Below are positions 15,684 through 24,336 of a stretch of DNA of 64,000 nt, in pieces. The position numbers and the translations under genes are program-made. The stretch comes from Marmoricola sp. (GTDB lineage: Bacteria > Actinomycetota > Actinomycetes > Propionibacteriales > Nocardioidaceae): the NCBI GenBank assembly GCA_025964775.1, contig JAOPYE010000029.1, forward strand, positions 1-64,000. Reading direction: 5' to 3'. The stretch's first letter is position 1, and every line of letters starts with the position of its first letter. A model generated the notes under the pieces. It was not told where the DNA came from, did no database searches, and saw nothing but the letters and a program-made list of their open reading frames with translations.

Positions 15684-16093
15684 CCACGACGACCAACCGC
15701 CCCGACGCGACCACCGCGGTCGCCAACCTGATCACGTACCTGGAGACGGGCGTCGCACCCGACGGGCTCTTCGCCCCGGACGTCTTCCTCGACGCGACCT
15801 TGCCGCTGTGGCGGCTCCAGGCGGACAACGCCACCGACGCGATGAGCATCCGGCGCCAGGGGCACCCGTGCCCGGGCACCGTCCACGTCGAGCGGGTCGA
15901 GCCGACCGATCGCGGCTTCACGATCGAGTTCGAGGAGCACTGGGACGACGCCGGCCAGCGCTGGTACTGCCGGGAGATGATCCGGGCCGATGTCGTCGGC
16001 TCCACGATCGTCGAGTTCGCGGTGTACTGCACCGGGGACTGGGACGAGGACCAGCAGAAGCGGCATGCCGAGACCGTGACACTTCTACGATGA
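15680..16093 (+). CDS. SnoaL/NTF2-like small protein
   Basis: This protein has 137 residues from ATG 15680, which overlaps the cupin stop (ATGA). The pattern of an N-terminal helix, FAPDVFLDATLPLWRLQ, then alternating beta strands with FTIEFEEHWDDAGQRWYCRE and IVEFAVYCTGDWDEDQ, is that of NTF2/SnoaL-like cone folds. No catalytic dyad can be assigned by eye. It is the second gene of a three-gene unit; the next gene starts 4 bases after the stop. Confidence 0.65.
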   Translation: MTTTTNRPDATTAVANLITYLETGVAPDGLFAPDVFLDATLPLWRLQADNATDAMSIRRQGHPCPGTVHVERVEPTDRGFTIEFEEHWDDAGQRWYCREMIRADVVGSTIVEFAVYCTGDWDEDQQKRHAETVTLLR

Positions 16094-16097
16094 CAGC

Positions 16098-17891
16098 GTG
16101 CCCGCCTCACTGAGCACCGTCGAGCTCCTCGACCGCGCGGACACCGAACGTGCCGCCGGTCGGGGAGCCGAGGCTGCCCGGCTCTACGGCGAGGCGGCGC
16201 TGCTGGCCCGGGAGGCCGCTGACCTGGGCCCGTGGACCCGGGCGGCCCTCGGAGCGGCCTCGGTCCAGATCTTCGGCCCGGAACCCGGACGCCTGCCGGC
16301 CCTGCTGTACGACGTCCTGGCCCGCACCACCGATCACGCCGACCGGTCCCGCCTCGCTGCCGCCCTGGCGCGGTGCTGGGTCTACGCCGGTCAGGCAGTT
16401 CGCGGGGCTGGCTTCGCCGACGAGGCGGTCACCAACGCCCGGGAGTCGGGCGATCCGGTCCTGCTGGCCGATGCCCTCGACGCATCGCTCGCCGCGCACT
16501 GGGGTCCCGACGACCTGGCCACCCGGGTCCGCCTCGCCGGCGAGCTGGACGAGGTCGCGGCCCACGTCATGGAGCCCGACGCACGGCTTCAGGCCCGTCT
16601 CTGGGGGCTGCAGGTGGCGTGCGAGCAGCTCGACGTGACCGGCATGAACCGGCAGCTGCGCGCCCTCGAGCTCCTCGGCGAGGAGTCCCCGAAGGCGATG
16701 TTCTTCGCCGCATCGCGCCGGCTCATGCACGACGTCCTGCTCGGCCGGAGCGACACCGCCACCCGGCTGATCACGGTTGCGACCGACGCCGCCCAACGCG
16801 CGTTCGTCCCCGACACGTGGATGGTGCTCAAGGCCATGGCCGCGTACGCCGTCGTGATCGCGGGTGACGAACCACTGGCCGAGGAGCAGGCCCTGGAGTG
16901 CGAGACGCTGGCCCTCACCGAGGGCACGATCGCGCTGTACGCCGAGGCGGCGTACCTGTGGATCGGCGCCGGACGGCCGGACCGCGCCGGCGCGCTGGTC
17001 GCGGCGTTCGGTGGCACTGCGCTCGACGAGCTGCCGCAGGACGTGAACTGGCTGCTGATCGTCCAGTGCGTCCTGGAGGTCGCGCTGGCCCTGGATGATC
17101 GCGGCCTCATCGAGACCGCCTCACGGCTCCTGTCCCCGTACGCCGACCGCGCCGTCATCAACGGCGGCGCGGTGATGTTCCACGGCACCACCGACGACAC
17201 GCTGTCCCGGGCCTGGTCGGTCCTCGGCCGGGCCGACGAAGCGGCGCGGGCGCGTGACCGGGCGCTGCGCACCTACGAACGGATCGGCGCGGCGCGATGG
17301 CGCGACCGCCTCCGGGCCCGGGGTCCCGCCGAAGCGTCCGTCGGGCCGCGATCGGCGCACCTGCACCCGGAGCCGGGTGGGCTCTGGCGGATCGGATCGC
17401 AGGCCACGGCAGTGCCGGCCCTGCGCGGCTTCGGCTACCTGCGCGAGCTGGTCCGGCGGCCGCGCTGCGAGATCGGTGCGCTCGACCTGGCCGGTGGTGG
17501 CGGACCGGTCGTCGTCGAGAGCGGCCTGGGTGAGCTCGCCGACCGGCGCGCCCTCGCCGCCTACCGCGAGCGGCTTCGCGACCTGGACGACGAGCTGGCC
17601 GAGGCGGAGGCGTGGGCGGACGAGGGCAGGGCCACCGCGACGAGGGCAGAACGACAAGCCCTGCTCGACGAGCTCGGCCGGGCCGCAGGCTTGGGGGGAC
17701 GACCGCGCACGACCGGGTCGAGCGAGGAACGCGCCCGGGTCGCGGTCAAGAAGGCGATCACCGCCGCGATCGAACGGATCGCGACGATCGATGCCGACCT
17801 CGCCGCTCACCTGCGCAGCGCCGTGCGTACCGGGCTCGCGTGCAGCTACGAACCCGATCCGGCCGCGCAGCTGACCTGGGTGCTGGACTAA
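16098..17891 (+). CDS. TPR-like protein with C-terminal regulatory domain of the actinobacterial AAA/LuxR-regulator type
   Basis: This protein has 597 residues from GTG 16098. Residues 1-400 are repeated Ala-rich helix pairs of TPR type (AARLYGEAALLAREAADLG, WSVLGRADEAARARDRALRTYERIG). The last 190 residues match the C-terminus of large actinobacterial ATPase/transcriptional regulators: GYLRELVRRPRCEIGALDL, then a helical RLRDLDDELAEAEAW segment and SSEERARVAVKKAITAAIERI with the final CSYEPDP. The N-terminal AAA domain usually found in such regulators is absent. Likely role: scaffold or DNA-associated regulator of the cupin operon. It overlaps the convergent helicase gene by 4 bases. Confidence 0.7.
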   Translation: MPASLSTVELLDRADTERAAGRGAEAARLYGEAALLAREAADLGPWTRAALGAASVQIFGPEPGRLPALLYDVLARTTDHADRSRLAAALARCWVYAGQAVRGAGFADEAVTNARESGDPVLLADALDASLAAHWGPDDLATRVRLAGELDEVAAHVMEPDARLQARLWGLQVACEQLDVTGMNRQLRALELLGEESPKAMFFAASRRLMHDVLLGRSDTATRLITVATDAAQRAFVPDTWMVLKAMAAYAVVIAGDEPLAEEQALECETLALTEGTIALYAEAAYLWIGAGRPDRAGALVAAFGGTALDELPQDVNWLLIVQCVLEVALALDDRGLIETASRLLSPYADRAVINGGAVMFHGTTDDTLSRAWSVLGRADEAARARDRALRTYERIGAARWRDRLRARGPAEASVGPRSAHLHPEPGGLWRIGSQATAVPALRGFGYLRELVRRPRCEIGALDLAGGGGPVVVESGLGELADRRALAAYRERLRDLDDELAEAEAWADEGRATATRAERQALLDELGRAAGLGGRPRTTGSSEERARVAVKKAITAAIERIATIDADLAAHLRSAVRTGLACSYEPDPAAQLTWVLD

Positions 17892-20011
17892 CGCGCTTCG
17901 AGGGCAGCGGTGAGCAGCGCGACCAGCGCCTCGAGCTGCAGGTCGACCGAGGAGACGACGTCGGTGTCCGAGCCGTCCAGCGCACGTGCCGCCAGCCCGG
18001 CCTTGCTGTCGATGAGCTCGGCGATCCGGGTGTCGACGGTCTGGGCGGCGATCACCCGCCACGCGGTCACCGGGTCGCTCTGGCCGATCCGGTGCACCCG
18101 GTCGATCGCCTGGGTCTGCTCGGCAGCGGTCCAGGACAGCTCGGCCAGGACGACGTTCGAGGCGACCTGGAGGTTCAGCCCGACCCCGGCCGCGGTCAGC
18201 GAGCAGACCACGACGGCGACGCCGGGGTCGTTGATGAACGCGTCGATGTTCTTCTCGCGCACCTTCGGCGTCTGGTCGCCGCGGATCGAGGAGTACCGGA
18301 TGCCCTGCTTCGCAAACGTCTTCTCGGCGGTGTCCATCACGTCGATGTGCTTGGCGAAGAAGACGACCTTGCCGACGTTGCGCGCGAGCTGGGCGGTGTA
18401 GTCCGCTGCCAGACCCGCCTTGGCCTGGCCGATGCGGCGCATCAGGCCGAACACGTTCTCGGTGCTCTCGTCGGTGTCCTCGCGCTCCCAGCCGGCAACC
18501 CGGCGTACGAGCTCGTGGTCGATGCCCTCAACGGTCTGCCCGGAGTGGCGGGTGGCCAGGGCACTGTCGTAGCGGGCGACCAGGCGGCGGGCGAGCTCGG
18601 CCTCGGCCTCGCGGATCGAGCGTCCCGCCTCGCCGTCGAGCTCGACCGGGATGTCGGCGATCCGGCGGGCCGGGATGTCCGCGGCGACGTCAACCTTGCG
18701 GCGCCGCACGATGCCGAGGTCGATGACCGAACGACGCGCTGCCGGGAAGAAGCCGGGGTCCAGCGGGGTCAGCCCGTTCTCCTCGAGGCTGTCCATCAGC
18801 GTGGCCAGCGGCTTCTTGTCGTCGATCCAGCCCAGGAACTGCCAGATCGCGCGGAAGTCGTCGATGTCGTTGATCAGCGGCGTTCCCGTCAGGGCCATCA
18901 GCAGCGGCCGTGCGGTCCGCTTGCGGATGCTCTCGGCGACCTCGAGGACGTGCTGGGAGCGCTGGGAGCTCTTGTTCTTGATGAAGTGCGCCTCGTCGAC
19001 GACCATGCCGCGGAAGCCCAGGGCCTGGAGCCAGCCGACGTGCCGGTCGAGCACCTCGTAGTTCACGATGATGATGTCGGCGAAGCCGTCGATCGACTCA
19101 CCGTCACCGTGGATCACGGTCGCCGGGTGCTTCGGGGTCCACCGTTCGGCCTCGCGGGCCCAGTTGGTCTTCACGACGTTGGGCACGACGACGAGCAGCG
19201 GGTAGGCCTTGGCCGCCTGGGCCGCCAGCAGGGCCTGCGCGGTCTTGCCGAGACCCGGCTCGTCGGCGAGCAGGAAGGTGCGGTGCCCGGCGGCCGCGGA
19301 GGCGATCAGCTTGGCCTGGTGCGGCATCAGCTCGAGGTCGCCGGGGGCCTGCAGCGACACGGCTTCGGGCAGCGGCATGCACGCCGGGGTCCCGCCATCG
19401 GCCTGCTCGAAGGCGCGGAACAGCGGGCCGAGCAGCTCCCAGCGGGCAAGCTCGCTGCCGCGGGGCTTGTTGGCGCGGGCGGCCGAGAAGTCCGGAGCGA
19501 GGAACGGGTTGGCGAGCTGGCGGGCCACGACCGCCTGCGGTACGACCCGGCGCTCGCTCTCGATCGTAGCCACCGGAGCTGCCTGGAGCTCCTCGGCCTC
19601 GGGCTCGACCTCGAGGTTCGCGGCCTCACGGATGCTGCGCAGCAGCGCGCGGGCGTCGTCATCGATGCGGGCGTCCTCGGCGAGCAGCTGGAAGAACGAG
19701 CTGTCCCGGGCTGCCGTGGTGGCCAGGATGGTCGCGATGCCGTCGAGGCGGCGCAGCTGGTCGGCCCGACGGCTGTCGTTCAGGGTCTCGTCGGTCTTGA
19801 TCCGGCCCCGCTCCTCACGCACGAGGAGAGCCACGACCTGGTACTTGGTGCGGGTCGAGGCGGCGATGCGGCCGCGCTCGACCGCTGCTTCGACCTCGCG
19901 CACGGCACGGGCCAGCTGCGGGATGAGCCCGCCCTCGGAGCGGTTGTTGCGGGGACGCCCCTGGGTAGCGGGACGACGGGCGCCTTGACGGCGCTGGCTC
20001 GATCGAGCCAC
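17888..20011 (-). CDS. SNF2-family DEAD/DEAH helicase
   Basis: This is a 707-residue protein. The first 200 residues are helical and basic with no family match. The SNF2 core follows: MPHQAKL, Walker A ADEPGLGKTAQAL, DEAH box VVDEAHFIKN, TGTPLIN, then the helicase C half with SIRGDQT, SLTAAGVGLNL and QAIDRVHRIGQ, which ends the SNF2 signature. It should be an ATP-dependent DNA translocase rather than an unwinding helicase, with probable roles in chromatin-like remodelling, repair or transcription recycling. No restriction or defence partner is adjacent. The Arg/Gln-rich N-terminal tail suggests nucleic-acid contact. Confidence 0.9.
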   Translation of the reverse strand: MARSSQRRQGARRPATQGRPRNNRSEGGLIPQLARAVREVEAAVERGRIAASTRTKYQVVALLVREERGRIKTDETLNDSRRADQLRRLDGIATILATTAARDSSFFQLLAEDARIDDDARALLRSIREAANLEVEPEAEELQAAPVATIESERRVVPQAVVARQLANPFLAPDFSAARANKPRGSELARWELLGPLFRAFEQADGGTPACMPLPEAVSLQAPGDLELMPHQAKLIASAAAGHRTFLLADEPGLGKTAQALLAAQAAKAYPLLVVVPNVVKTNWAREAERWTPKHPATVIHGDGESIDGFADIIIVNYEVLDRHVGWLQALGFRGMVVDEAHFIKNKSSQRSQHVLEVAESIRKRTARPLLMALTGTPLINDIDDFRAIWQFLGWIDDKKPLATLMDSLEENGLTPLDPGFFPAARRSVIDLGIVRRRKVDVAADIPARRIADIPVELDGEAGRSIREAEAELARRLVARYDSALATRHSGQTVEGIDHELVRRVAGWEREDTDESTENVFGLMRRIGQAKAGLAADYTAQLARNVGKVVFFAKHIDVMDTAEKTFAKQGIRYSSIRGDQTPKVREKNIDAFINDPGVAVVVCSLTAAGVGLNLQVASNVVLAELSWTAAEQTQAIDRVHRIGQSDPVTAWRVIAAQTVDTRIAELIDSKAGLAARALDGSDTDVVSSVDLQLEALVALLTAALEAR

Positions 20012-20113
20012 AGGCTCCTCCTCAGGAGTGCTGTTCGGACGTCCGATGAGAGCGGGTAGGAAGCCTGCTCCGGACGCGACTCAGTCCGCCGGATCCACGA
20101 GGGATCCACGCAA

Positions 20114-20130
20114 CGAGCCCCGACGGCTCG
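20114..20130. terminator. possible hairpin terminator
   Basis: CGAGCC (20114-20119), CCGAC loop, GGCTCG (20125-20130). It lies 40-56 bases past the stop of the VOC gene (minus strand, stop at 20170), in the gap before the helicase start. There is no T-run, as is usual for actinobacterial hairpin terminators. Confidence 0.4.
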
Positions 20131-20169
20131 TCGACTGGTACTGCGCCCAGTGTACGCCCGGGGAGGCGC

Positions 20170-20667
20170 TCAGAGCACCTTGGTCCCGTACATCTCCCCC
20201 AGCGGGTCCGCGATGAGTTCGAGCCGGGCGCCGTTGGGGTCGCGGAAGTAGATCGAGGTACCGCTCTCGCTCTGGTACTCCACACCGGCCTCGGTCAGGC
20301 GGTCCTTGAGCTCGGCCCACCGCTCGGGCTCGACCGAGATCGCGACGTGGTGCAGCCCGCCGAGGACCTCGGCGTACGGGCCGACGTCGAGGCCGGGGAA
20401 GTCGAAGAACGCGATCAGGTTGTCGTTGCCGATGTCGAAGAAGAAGTGGTTCGACCCCTGGTAGTCACGGTTCTCGAAGATGTCGGTCAGCGGGAACCCG
20501 AGCAGGCCCTGGTAGAAGCGCACGGTCTCCTCGACGTCGCGGGCGACGATCGCGAAGTGGTGCAGGCCCCGCGCGGTCGAGGGCGGGCGGGACGCGGCAT
20601 CGGTCAGGTACTCGTCGCGGATCCGCGCTCGTTCGGCGTCCACCGCTGCCAGGTCGATCTCGGTCAT
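20170..20667 (-). CDS. VOC-superfamily (glyoxalase/dioxygenase-fold) protein
   Basis: This protein has 165 residues from ATG 20665-20667. After a 30-residue helical lead the VOC module runs from LHHFAIVARDVEETVRFYQ to GLHHVAISV, and SGTSIYFRDPNGARLELI closes it. The metal-ligand positions (His in LHHFA, His in GLHHV, Glu in LEL) are kept, so a metal-dependent lyase, isomerase or dioxygenase is possible. ATGA overlap with the upstream nitroreductase gene indicates joint expression. Substrate unknown. Confidence 0.82.
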   Translation of the reverse strand: MTEIDLAAVDAERARIRDEYLTDAASRPPSTARGLHHFAIVARDVEETVRFYQGLLGFPLTDIFENRDYQGSNHFFFDIGNDNLIAFFDFPGLDVGPYAEVLGGLHHVAISVEPERWAELKDRLTEAGVEYQSESGTSIYFRDPNGARLELIADPLGEMYGTKVL

Positions 20668-21326
20668 GACAGGGGCCCTCCGGTCCAGTTCTCGAGCCGT
20701 GCGAGGTCCTCGACCCCGGCCCGGGTCAGCTTGGTCAGCTGACGAACAGGCTTGCCCATCGGTACGACGCACGCAACCGCGTACTGGTCCGGGATCCCGA
20801 GGAGCGCCCTGATCGCCGGCTCCTCGGCGACCGCCATCGTGGTGATCGTCCCGCCGAACCCCTCGTTGCGCGCCGCCAGCAGGATGTTCCAGACCAGCGG
20901 GTAGACCGACGCGCCGCTGATCAGGCCGATCCGGTCGAGGTCCTGGTCGATCGCCGCGACGGCCGACAGGTCGACGCACACGACGAGCACGACCGCAGCC
21001 CGGAGCAGCGGCTCGGTGAACCTGTCCGGGACCTCGGTCGCCGCGATCTGTTCCTCGGTCAGGCTCGTCGGCCGGACCGGGTTCCACGGGATCTCGCCGG
21101 CCAGGACCTGGGCCGTGTACCGGCGGGCACCGGGAACGGTGAGTCCGACGAGCGCCTCCCGGGTGCTGCGATCGCGGATCACCAGGATCGCCGAACCCTG
21201 CCGGTTGCCGCCGCTGGGTGCGAAGCGGGCGTTGTCGAGGATCGTGCGCAGGACCTCGTCGGGCAACGGGTCGTCGGTGAACTCCCGGACGGCGGCCGTG
21301 GTCCTCATGACGTCGTACAGCTCCAT
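20664..21326 (-). CDS. nitroreductase family protein
   Basis: This is a 220-residue FMN oxidoreductase. MRTTAAVREFTDDPLPDEVL with the FMN-phosphate arginine, NARFAPSGGNRQ, and GGTITTMAVAEEPAIRALLG are the classical nitroreductase/dehalogenase-fold motifs. It should reduce nitro, quinone or iodo groups with NAD(P)H. Its stop overlaps the VOC start by 4 bases. A GTACGTAC palindrome is at 21340-21347, about 14 bases upstream of the start codon, in the 108-bp region divergent with the gene at 21435. Confidence 0.85.
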   Translation of the reverse strand: MELYDVMRTTAAVREFTDDPLPDEVLRTILDNARFAPSGGNRQGSAILVIRDRSTREALVGLTVPGARRYTAQVLAGEIPWNPVRPTSLTEEQIAATEVPDRFTEPLLRAAVVLVVCVDLSAVAAIDQDLDRIGLISGASVYPLVWNILLAARNEGFGGTITTMAVAEEPAIRALLGIPDQYAVACVVPMGKPVRQLTKLTRAGVEDLARLENWTGGPLS

Positions 21327-21434
21327 GGTCGTCCTCTCGGTACGTACGTTCGCCTCGCCCCCGGAGCGCCGCGAAAAGGGTAACGTCGAAGCGAAGCGCA
21401 CCGACCAGATGACCGCCAAAAAAGGGGAAGCCTG

Positions 21435-21731
21435 ATGGCAAGCCAGACCAGCGTTCGCTACACCACCCGGGACGCCGCGGCAGCGAACGCGAACCAGGTC
21501 CTGATCGACGCGGTGTTCGCCGAGCTCGCGACGGTGAACCCCGAGGGGTTCTCCTACCGGGTCGCCCGGTCCGGGGACGGGCTGAGCTTCGAGCACGTCG
21601 CCGTCGTCGACGGCGAGACCAATCCCCTGCTCGCCCTGGCGTCGTTCCAGGCGTTCAGCTCGACGGTGCCTGAGCGGGTCGTCGCCCCGCCGGTCGTCCA
21701 GACCTGGGACGTCGTCGCGCGCTACTGCTGA
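21435..21731 (+). CDS. small conserved hypothetical protein
   Basis: This is a 98-residue protein with GGGGAAG upstream of its ATG. A helical front part (TRDAAAANANQVLIDAVFAEL) is followed by beta-rich SYRVARSGDGLSFEHVAVVDG, a layout like small ferredoxin-fold proteins of the antibiotic-biosynthesis monooxygenase type, although the sequence is not diagnostic. It is divergent from the nitroreductase gene and overlaps the end of the convergent kinase gene by 10 bases. Confidence 0.6.
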   Translation: MASQTSVRYTTRDAAAANANQVLIDAVFAELATVNPEGFSYRVARSGDGLSFEHVAVVDGETNPLLALASFQAFSSTVPERVVAPPVVQTWDVVARYC

Positions 21732-22828
21732 TTGGCGCCGCCGTGGCCGTGCTTCTTCTGCTTGCCGGCACCTGGCCCGTGCTGGGGCCCGTGGCCCGTC
21801 AGGGCGACGGGTGTTGGTTGCGTCGGTGTCAGGGACGGCGTCGGGGTCGGGGTCGGCGTCAGGCTGGCAGCACCGGTCGGGAGGTGCGACGTGCCGGCTG
21901 CCACCTTGTCAGGCTGGCTGAGGATCAACCCGGCACCGCCGAGGATCACGGCGACGATCACCGCAGCACCCACGAGTGCTCCCCACCTCCGCCGGCGCGG
22001 CGGCAAGGCCTCGTCGAGCTGAGGCACCAGCACCGCGGTGCGCTCGGACGCTGCGCCGTCCAGCGTGGCCAGGACCTCGAGCGCGCTCGGGCGCTCGGTC
22101 GGCTCGCGCCGGGTCATCCGGGCGAGGAGGTCGCGCCAGAACACGTCCAGGGACTCCGGGATGAACGGTGGAGTCGTGAGTCGCGCCAGGGCAGCCTCGA
22201 TGGGCGGTCCCGAGTAGGAGCGCAGCCCGGTCAGGGCTTCGAGCAGGACCAGTCCGAGGGAGTAGACGTCGACGGCCGGGGTCGGGACCGCACCGGTCAC
22301 CTGCTCGGGCGAGAGGTACGCCGGCGAGCCGATCGTGTCGCCCGGATTGGTGTGCTGCTCGGCGCTGTCGAGCAGGCGTGCGATCCCGAAGTCGGTCAGC
22401 ACTGCGCTTCCGTCGGGACGCAGCAGGATGTTGCTCGGCTTGACGTCGCGATGAACGATCCCGGCGGCATGCGCACACGCGAGCGCGTCGGCGAGCTGGG
22501 CACCGATGACCGCCACCTCGGCCGGAGGCATCGGACCGTCCTCCTGGATGCAGCGCGACAGTGTCGGGCCCTCGACGAGCTCCATGACCAGGAACGGCTG
22601 GTCATCGTCGAAGCCGGCGTCCAGCAGGGTCACCAGTCCCGGGTGGTTCAGCACTGCCAGCGTGCGGGCCTCGCCGGCGAAGCGGGCTCGTTCGGTCTCG
22701 CTGGTCGACGTCGGCCGCAGGACCTTGACGGCTACCTCGCGGTGCAGCAGCCGATCGGTGGCCCGGTGCACGTCGGCCATCCCGCCACTGCCGATGACGG
22801 GTCCCAGCACGTACCGGTCTGTGGGCAT
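21722..22828 (-). CDS. membrane-anchored Ser/Thr protein kinase
   Basis: This is a 368-residue Hanks-type kinase. The Gly-loop is GPVIGSGGMADVHRA, the ATP lysine is in VAVKVLRP, the catalytic loop is IVHRDVKPSNILL, and LTDFGIARL gives the DFG, followed by GSPAYLSPEQ. The kinase domain (1-260) ends before a single transmembrane helix (about 283-304). The outer part is only about 65 residues, rich in Thr-Pro repeats and then His/Gly/Lys, with no PASTA repeats. Such short tails suggest a wall-proximal tether rather than a ligand-binding sensor. Confidence 0.9.
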   Translation of the reverse strand: MPTDRYVLGPVIGSGGMADVHRATDRLLHREVAVKVLRPTSTSETERARFAGEARTLAVLNHPGLVTLLDAGFDDDQPFLVMELVEGPTLSRCIQEDGPMPPAEVAVIGAQLADALACAHAAGIVHRDVKPSNILLRPDGSAVLTDFGIARLLDSAEQHTNPGDTIGSPAYLSPEQVTGAVPTPAVDVYSLGLVLLEALTGLRSYSGPPIEAALARLTTPPFIPESLDVFWRDLLARMTRREPTERPSALEVLATLDGAASERTAVLVPQLDEALPPRRRRWGALVGAAVIVAVILGGAGLILSQPDKVAAGTSHLPTGAASLTPTPTPTPSLTPTQPTPVALTGHGPQHGPGAGKQKKHGHGGANQQ

Positions 22829-22911
22829 CTCCCTGCGATGCCCGGATCACCGGATTCCAAACGTCCACCAGGCGCTCGCCGCCTCGATCCGCGCTGCGCC
22901 GGTGACGCGGC

Positions 22912-24336
22912 TCACAACGCCGCGAGGGCCGTCTGCGCCGCGTTGTAGCCGCACATGCCGTGGACCCCCGCGCCCGGAGGGGTCGCCGACGAGCAGAGAT
23001 AGACGCCCTTGACGCCGAGCTTGTAGGGATTCAGCGCGAAGCGCGGTCGCAGCGCGATCTGCCGGGCGGTGTTCGCCCCGGTGCCGATGTCCCCGCCCAC
23101 GTAGTTCGGGTTGTACGCCGCCATCTGCACCGCCGAACGGGTGTGGGTCGCGAGGATCTGGTCCCGGAAGCCGGGTGCGAAGCGCTCGATCTGGGCGATC
23201 ACGGCCTCGGTGGCATCACCGGTGTAGCCGTGCGGGACGTGGGCGTAGGCCCACAGCGGGTTGGTGGTGCCGACCGAGCGCGACGGGTCGGCGAGGTACT
23301 GCTGTCCGACCAGCACGAAGGGGCGGTCCGGCATCTCTCCGCGACCTGTGGCGGCTTCGTTCGCGGCGATCTCGGCAGCGGTTCCACCCAGGTGCAAGGT
23401 GCCGGCTCGCCGCGCGTCGGGGTTCGTCCAGGGCACGTCCCCGTCGATGGCGAAGTCGACCTTGTGTACGGCAGGTCCGTACTTGTAGCGGGTCAGGGCC
23501 CGGCGTACCCGAGGTGGCAGGCGGTCTCCGACGATGCGCAGGACGGCATCGGGGGCGGTGTCGAGCATGACGATGTCCGGCGTGCGCCCGTCGAGGTCAC
23601 GCAGCTCATCCAGGCTCGAGACCGTCACCCCGGTCTTCACCGCGCCGCCGTGCGACTCGAGGAGCGAGATCATCGCGTTGCTGATCGACTGGGTCCCGCC
23701 CTTGGCCACCGGCCAGCCGGCCCGGTGACCTGCCGCGGTGAGCATCAACCCGACCGACCCGCTCAGCGGGGTGTCGAGCCGGCCGAACGCGTGCGCCGCG
23801 ACCCCCATGTAGAGCGCCCGTGCCGGGTCGTCCTTCCAGCGCTTCGCGGTCCAGGTCGCCGGCAGCAAGGCGTTGATCCCGAACCGGGACAGGGCGATCG
23901 GGTGCTTCGGGACGTGGATCACCGGGCGGAAGACCTCGGCCAGGATCTTGTCGAGGTTGGCACTCATCGGGCCGAAGGCCCGGCTCCAGGCCGGCGCGTC
24001 GGTGCCCAGCGAGGCCAGCGTGCGCTCCATCTCACGGGACAGGACCCCGGCCCTACCGTCGTCGAGCGGGTGGACCAGGTCGAGCTCGGGCCAGAGCCAT
24101 TCCAGCCCGTGCGCCTCGAGGTCCAGCGTGGTGAGGAACGGCGAGACGACACCGGTCGGGTGGAACGCCGCGCAGTCGTCGTGCAGCACCCCGGGCAACG
24201 TCACCTCGGACGTCCGGGTGCCGCCGCCGGGCCGGTCGTGTCCCTCGAGCACGGTGACCTCGATGCCCTGCTGGGCCAGGTGGATGGCGGCAGCGAGCCC
24301 GTTGGGTCCGCTGCCGACCACGACGGCTGACGTCAT
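22912..24336 (-). CDS. phytoene-dehydrogenase-like FAD oxidoreductase
   Basis: This protein has 474 residues from ATG 24334-24336. VVVGSGPNGLAAAIHLAQQG is the FAD dinucleotide-binding fold, followed by EGHDRPGGGTRTSE. The C-terminus VYLCSSATPPGAGVHGMCGYNAA is characteristic of the NAD(P)/FAD-dependent CrtI-like family. Typical carotenoid-pathway genes (crtB, crtE) are not nearby. Its start overlaps the stop of the DUF3556 gene by 4 bases, and that gene follows the acyl-CoA synthetase gene, so this is the last gene of a three-gene operon concerned with a lipid substrate. The exact reaction (desaturation, saturation or isomerisation) is unknown. Confidence 0.85.
   Translation of the reverse strand: MTSAVVVGSGPNGLAAAIHLAQQGIEVTVLEGHDRPGGGTRTSEVTLPGVLHDDCAAFHPTGVVSPFLTTLDLEAHGLEWLWPELDLVHPLDDGRAGVLSREMERTLASLGTDAPAWSRAFGPMSANLDKILAEVFRPVIHVPKHPIALSRFGINALLPATWTAKRWKDDPARALYMGVAAHAFGRLDTPLSGSVGLMLTAAGHRAGWPVAKGGTQSISNAMISLLESHGGAVKTGVTVSSLDELRDLDGRTPDIVMLDTAPDAVLRIVGDRLPPRVRRALTRYKYGPAVHKVDFAIDGDVPWTNPDARRAGTLHLGGTAAEIAANEAATGRGEMPDRPFVLVGQQYLADPSRSVGTTNPLWAYAHVPHGYTGDATEAVIAQIERFAPGFRDQILATHTRSAVQMAAYNPNYVGGDIGTGANTARQIALRPRFALNPYKLGVKGVYLCSSATPPGAGVHGMCGYNAAQTALAAL

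Noticed and set aside
22912..24336. Carotenoid phytoene desaturase assignment
   Set aside because: No crtB, crtE or crtY nearby; the neighbours are an acyl-CoA synthetase and DUF3556, so a lipid substrate is more likely.
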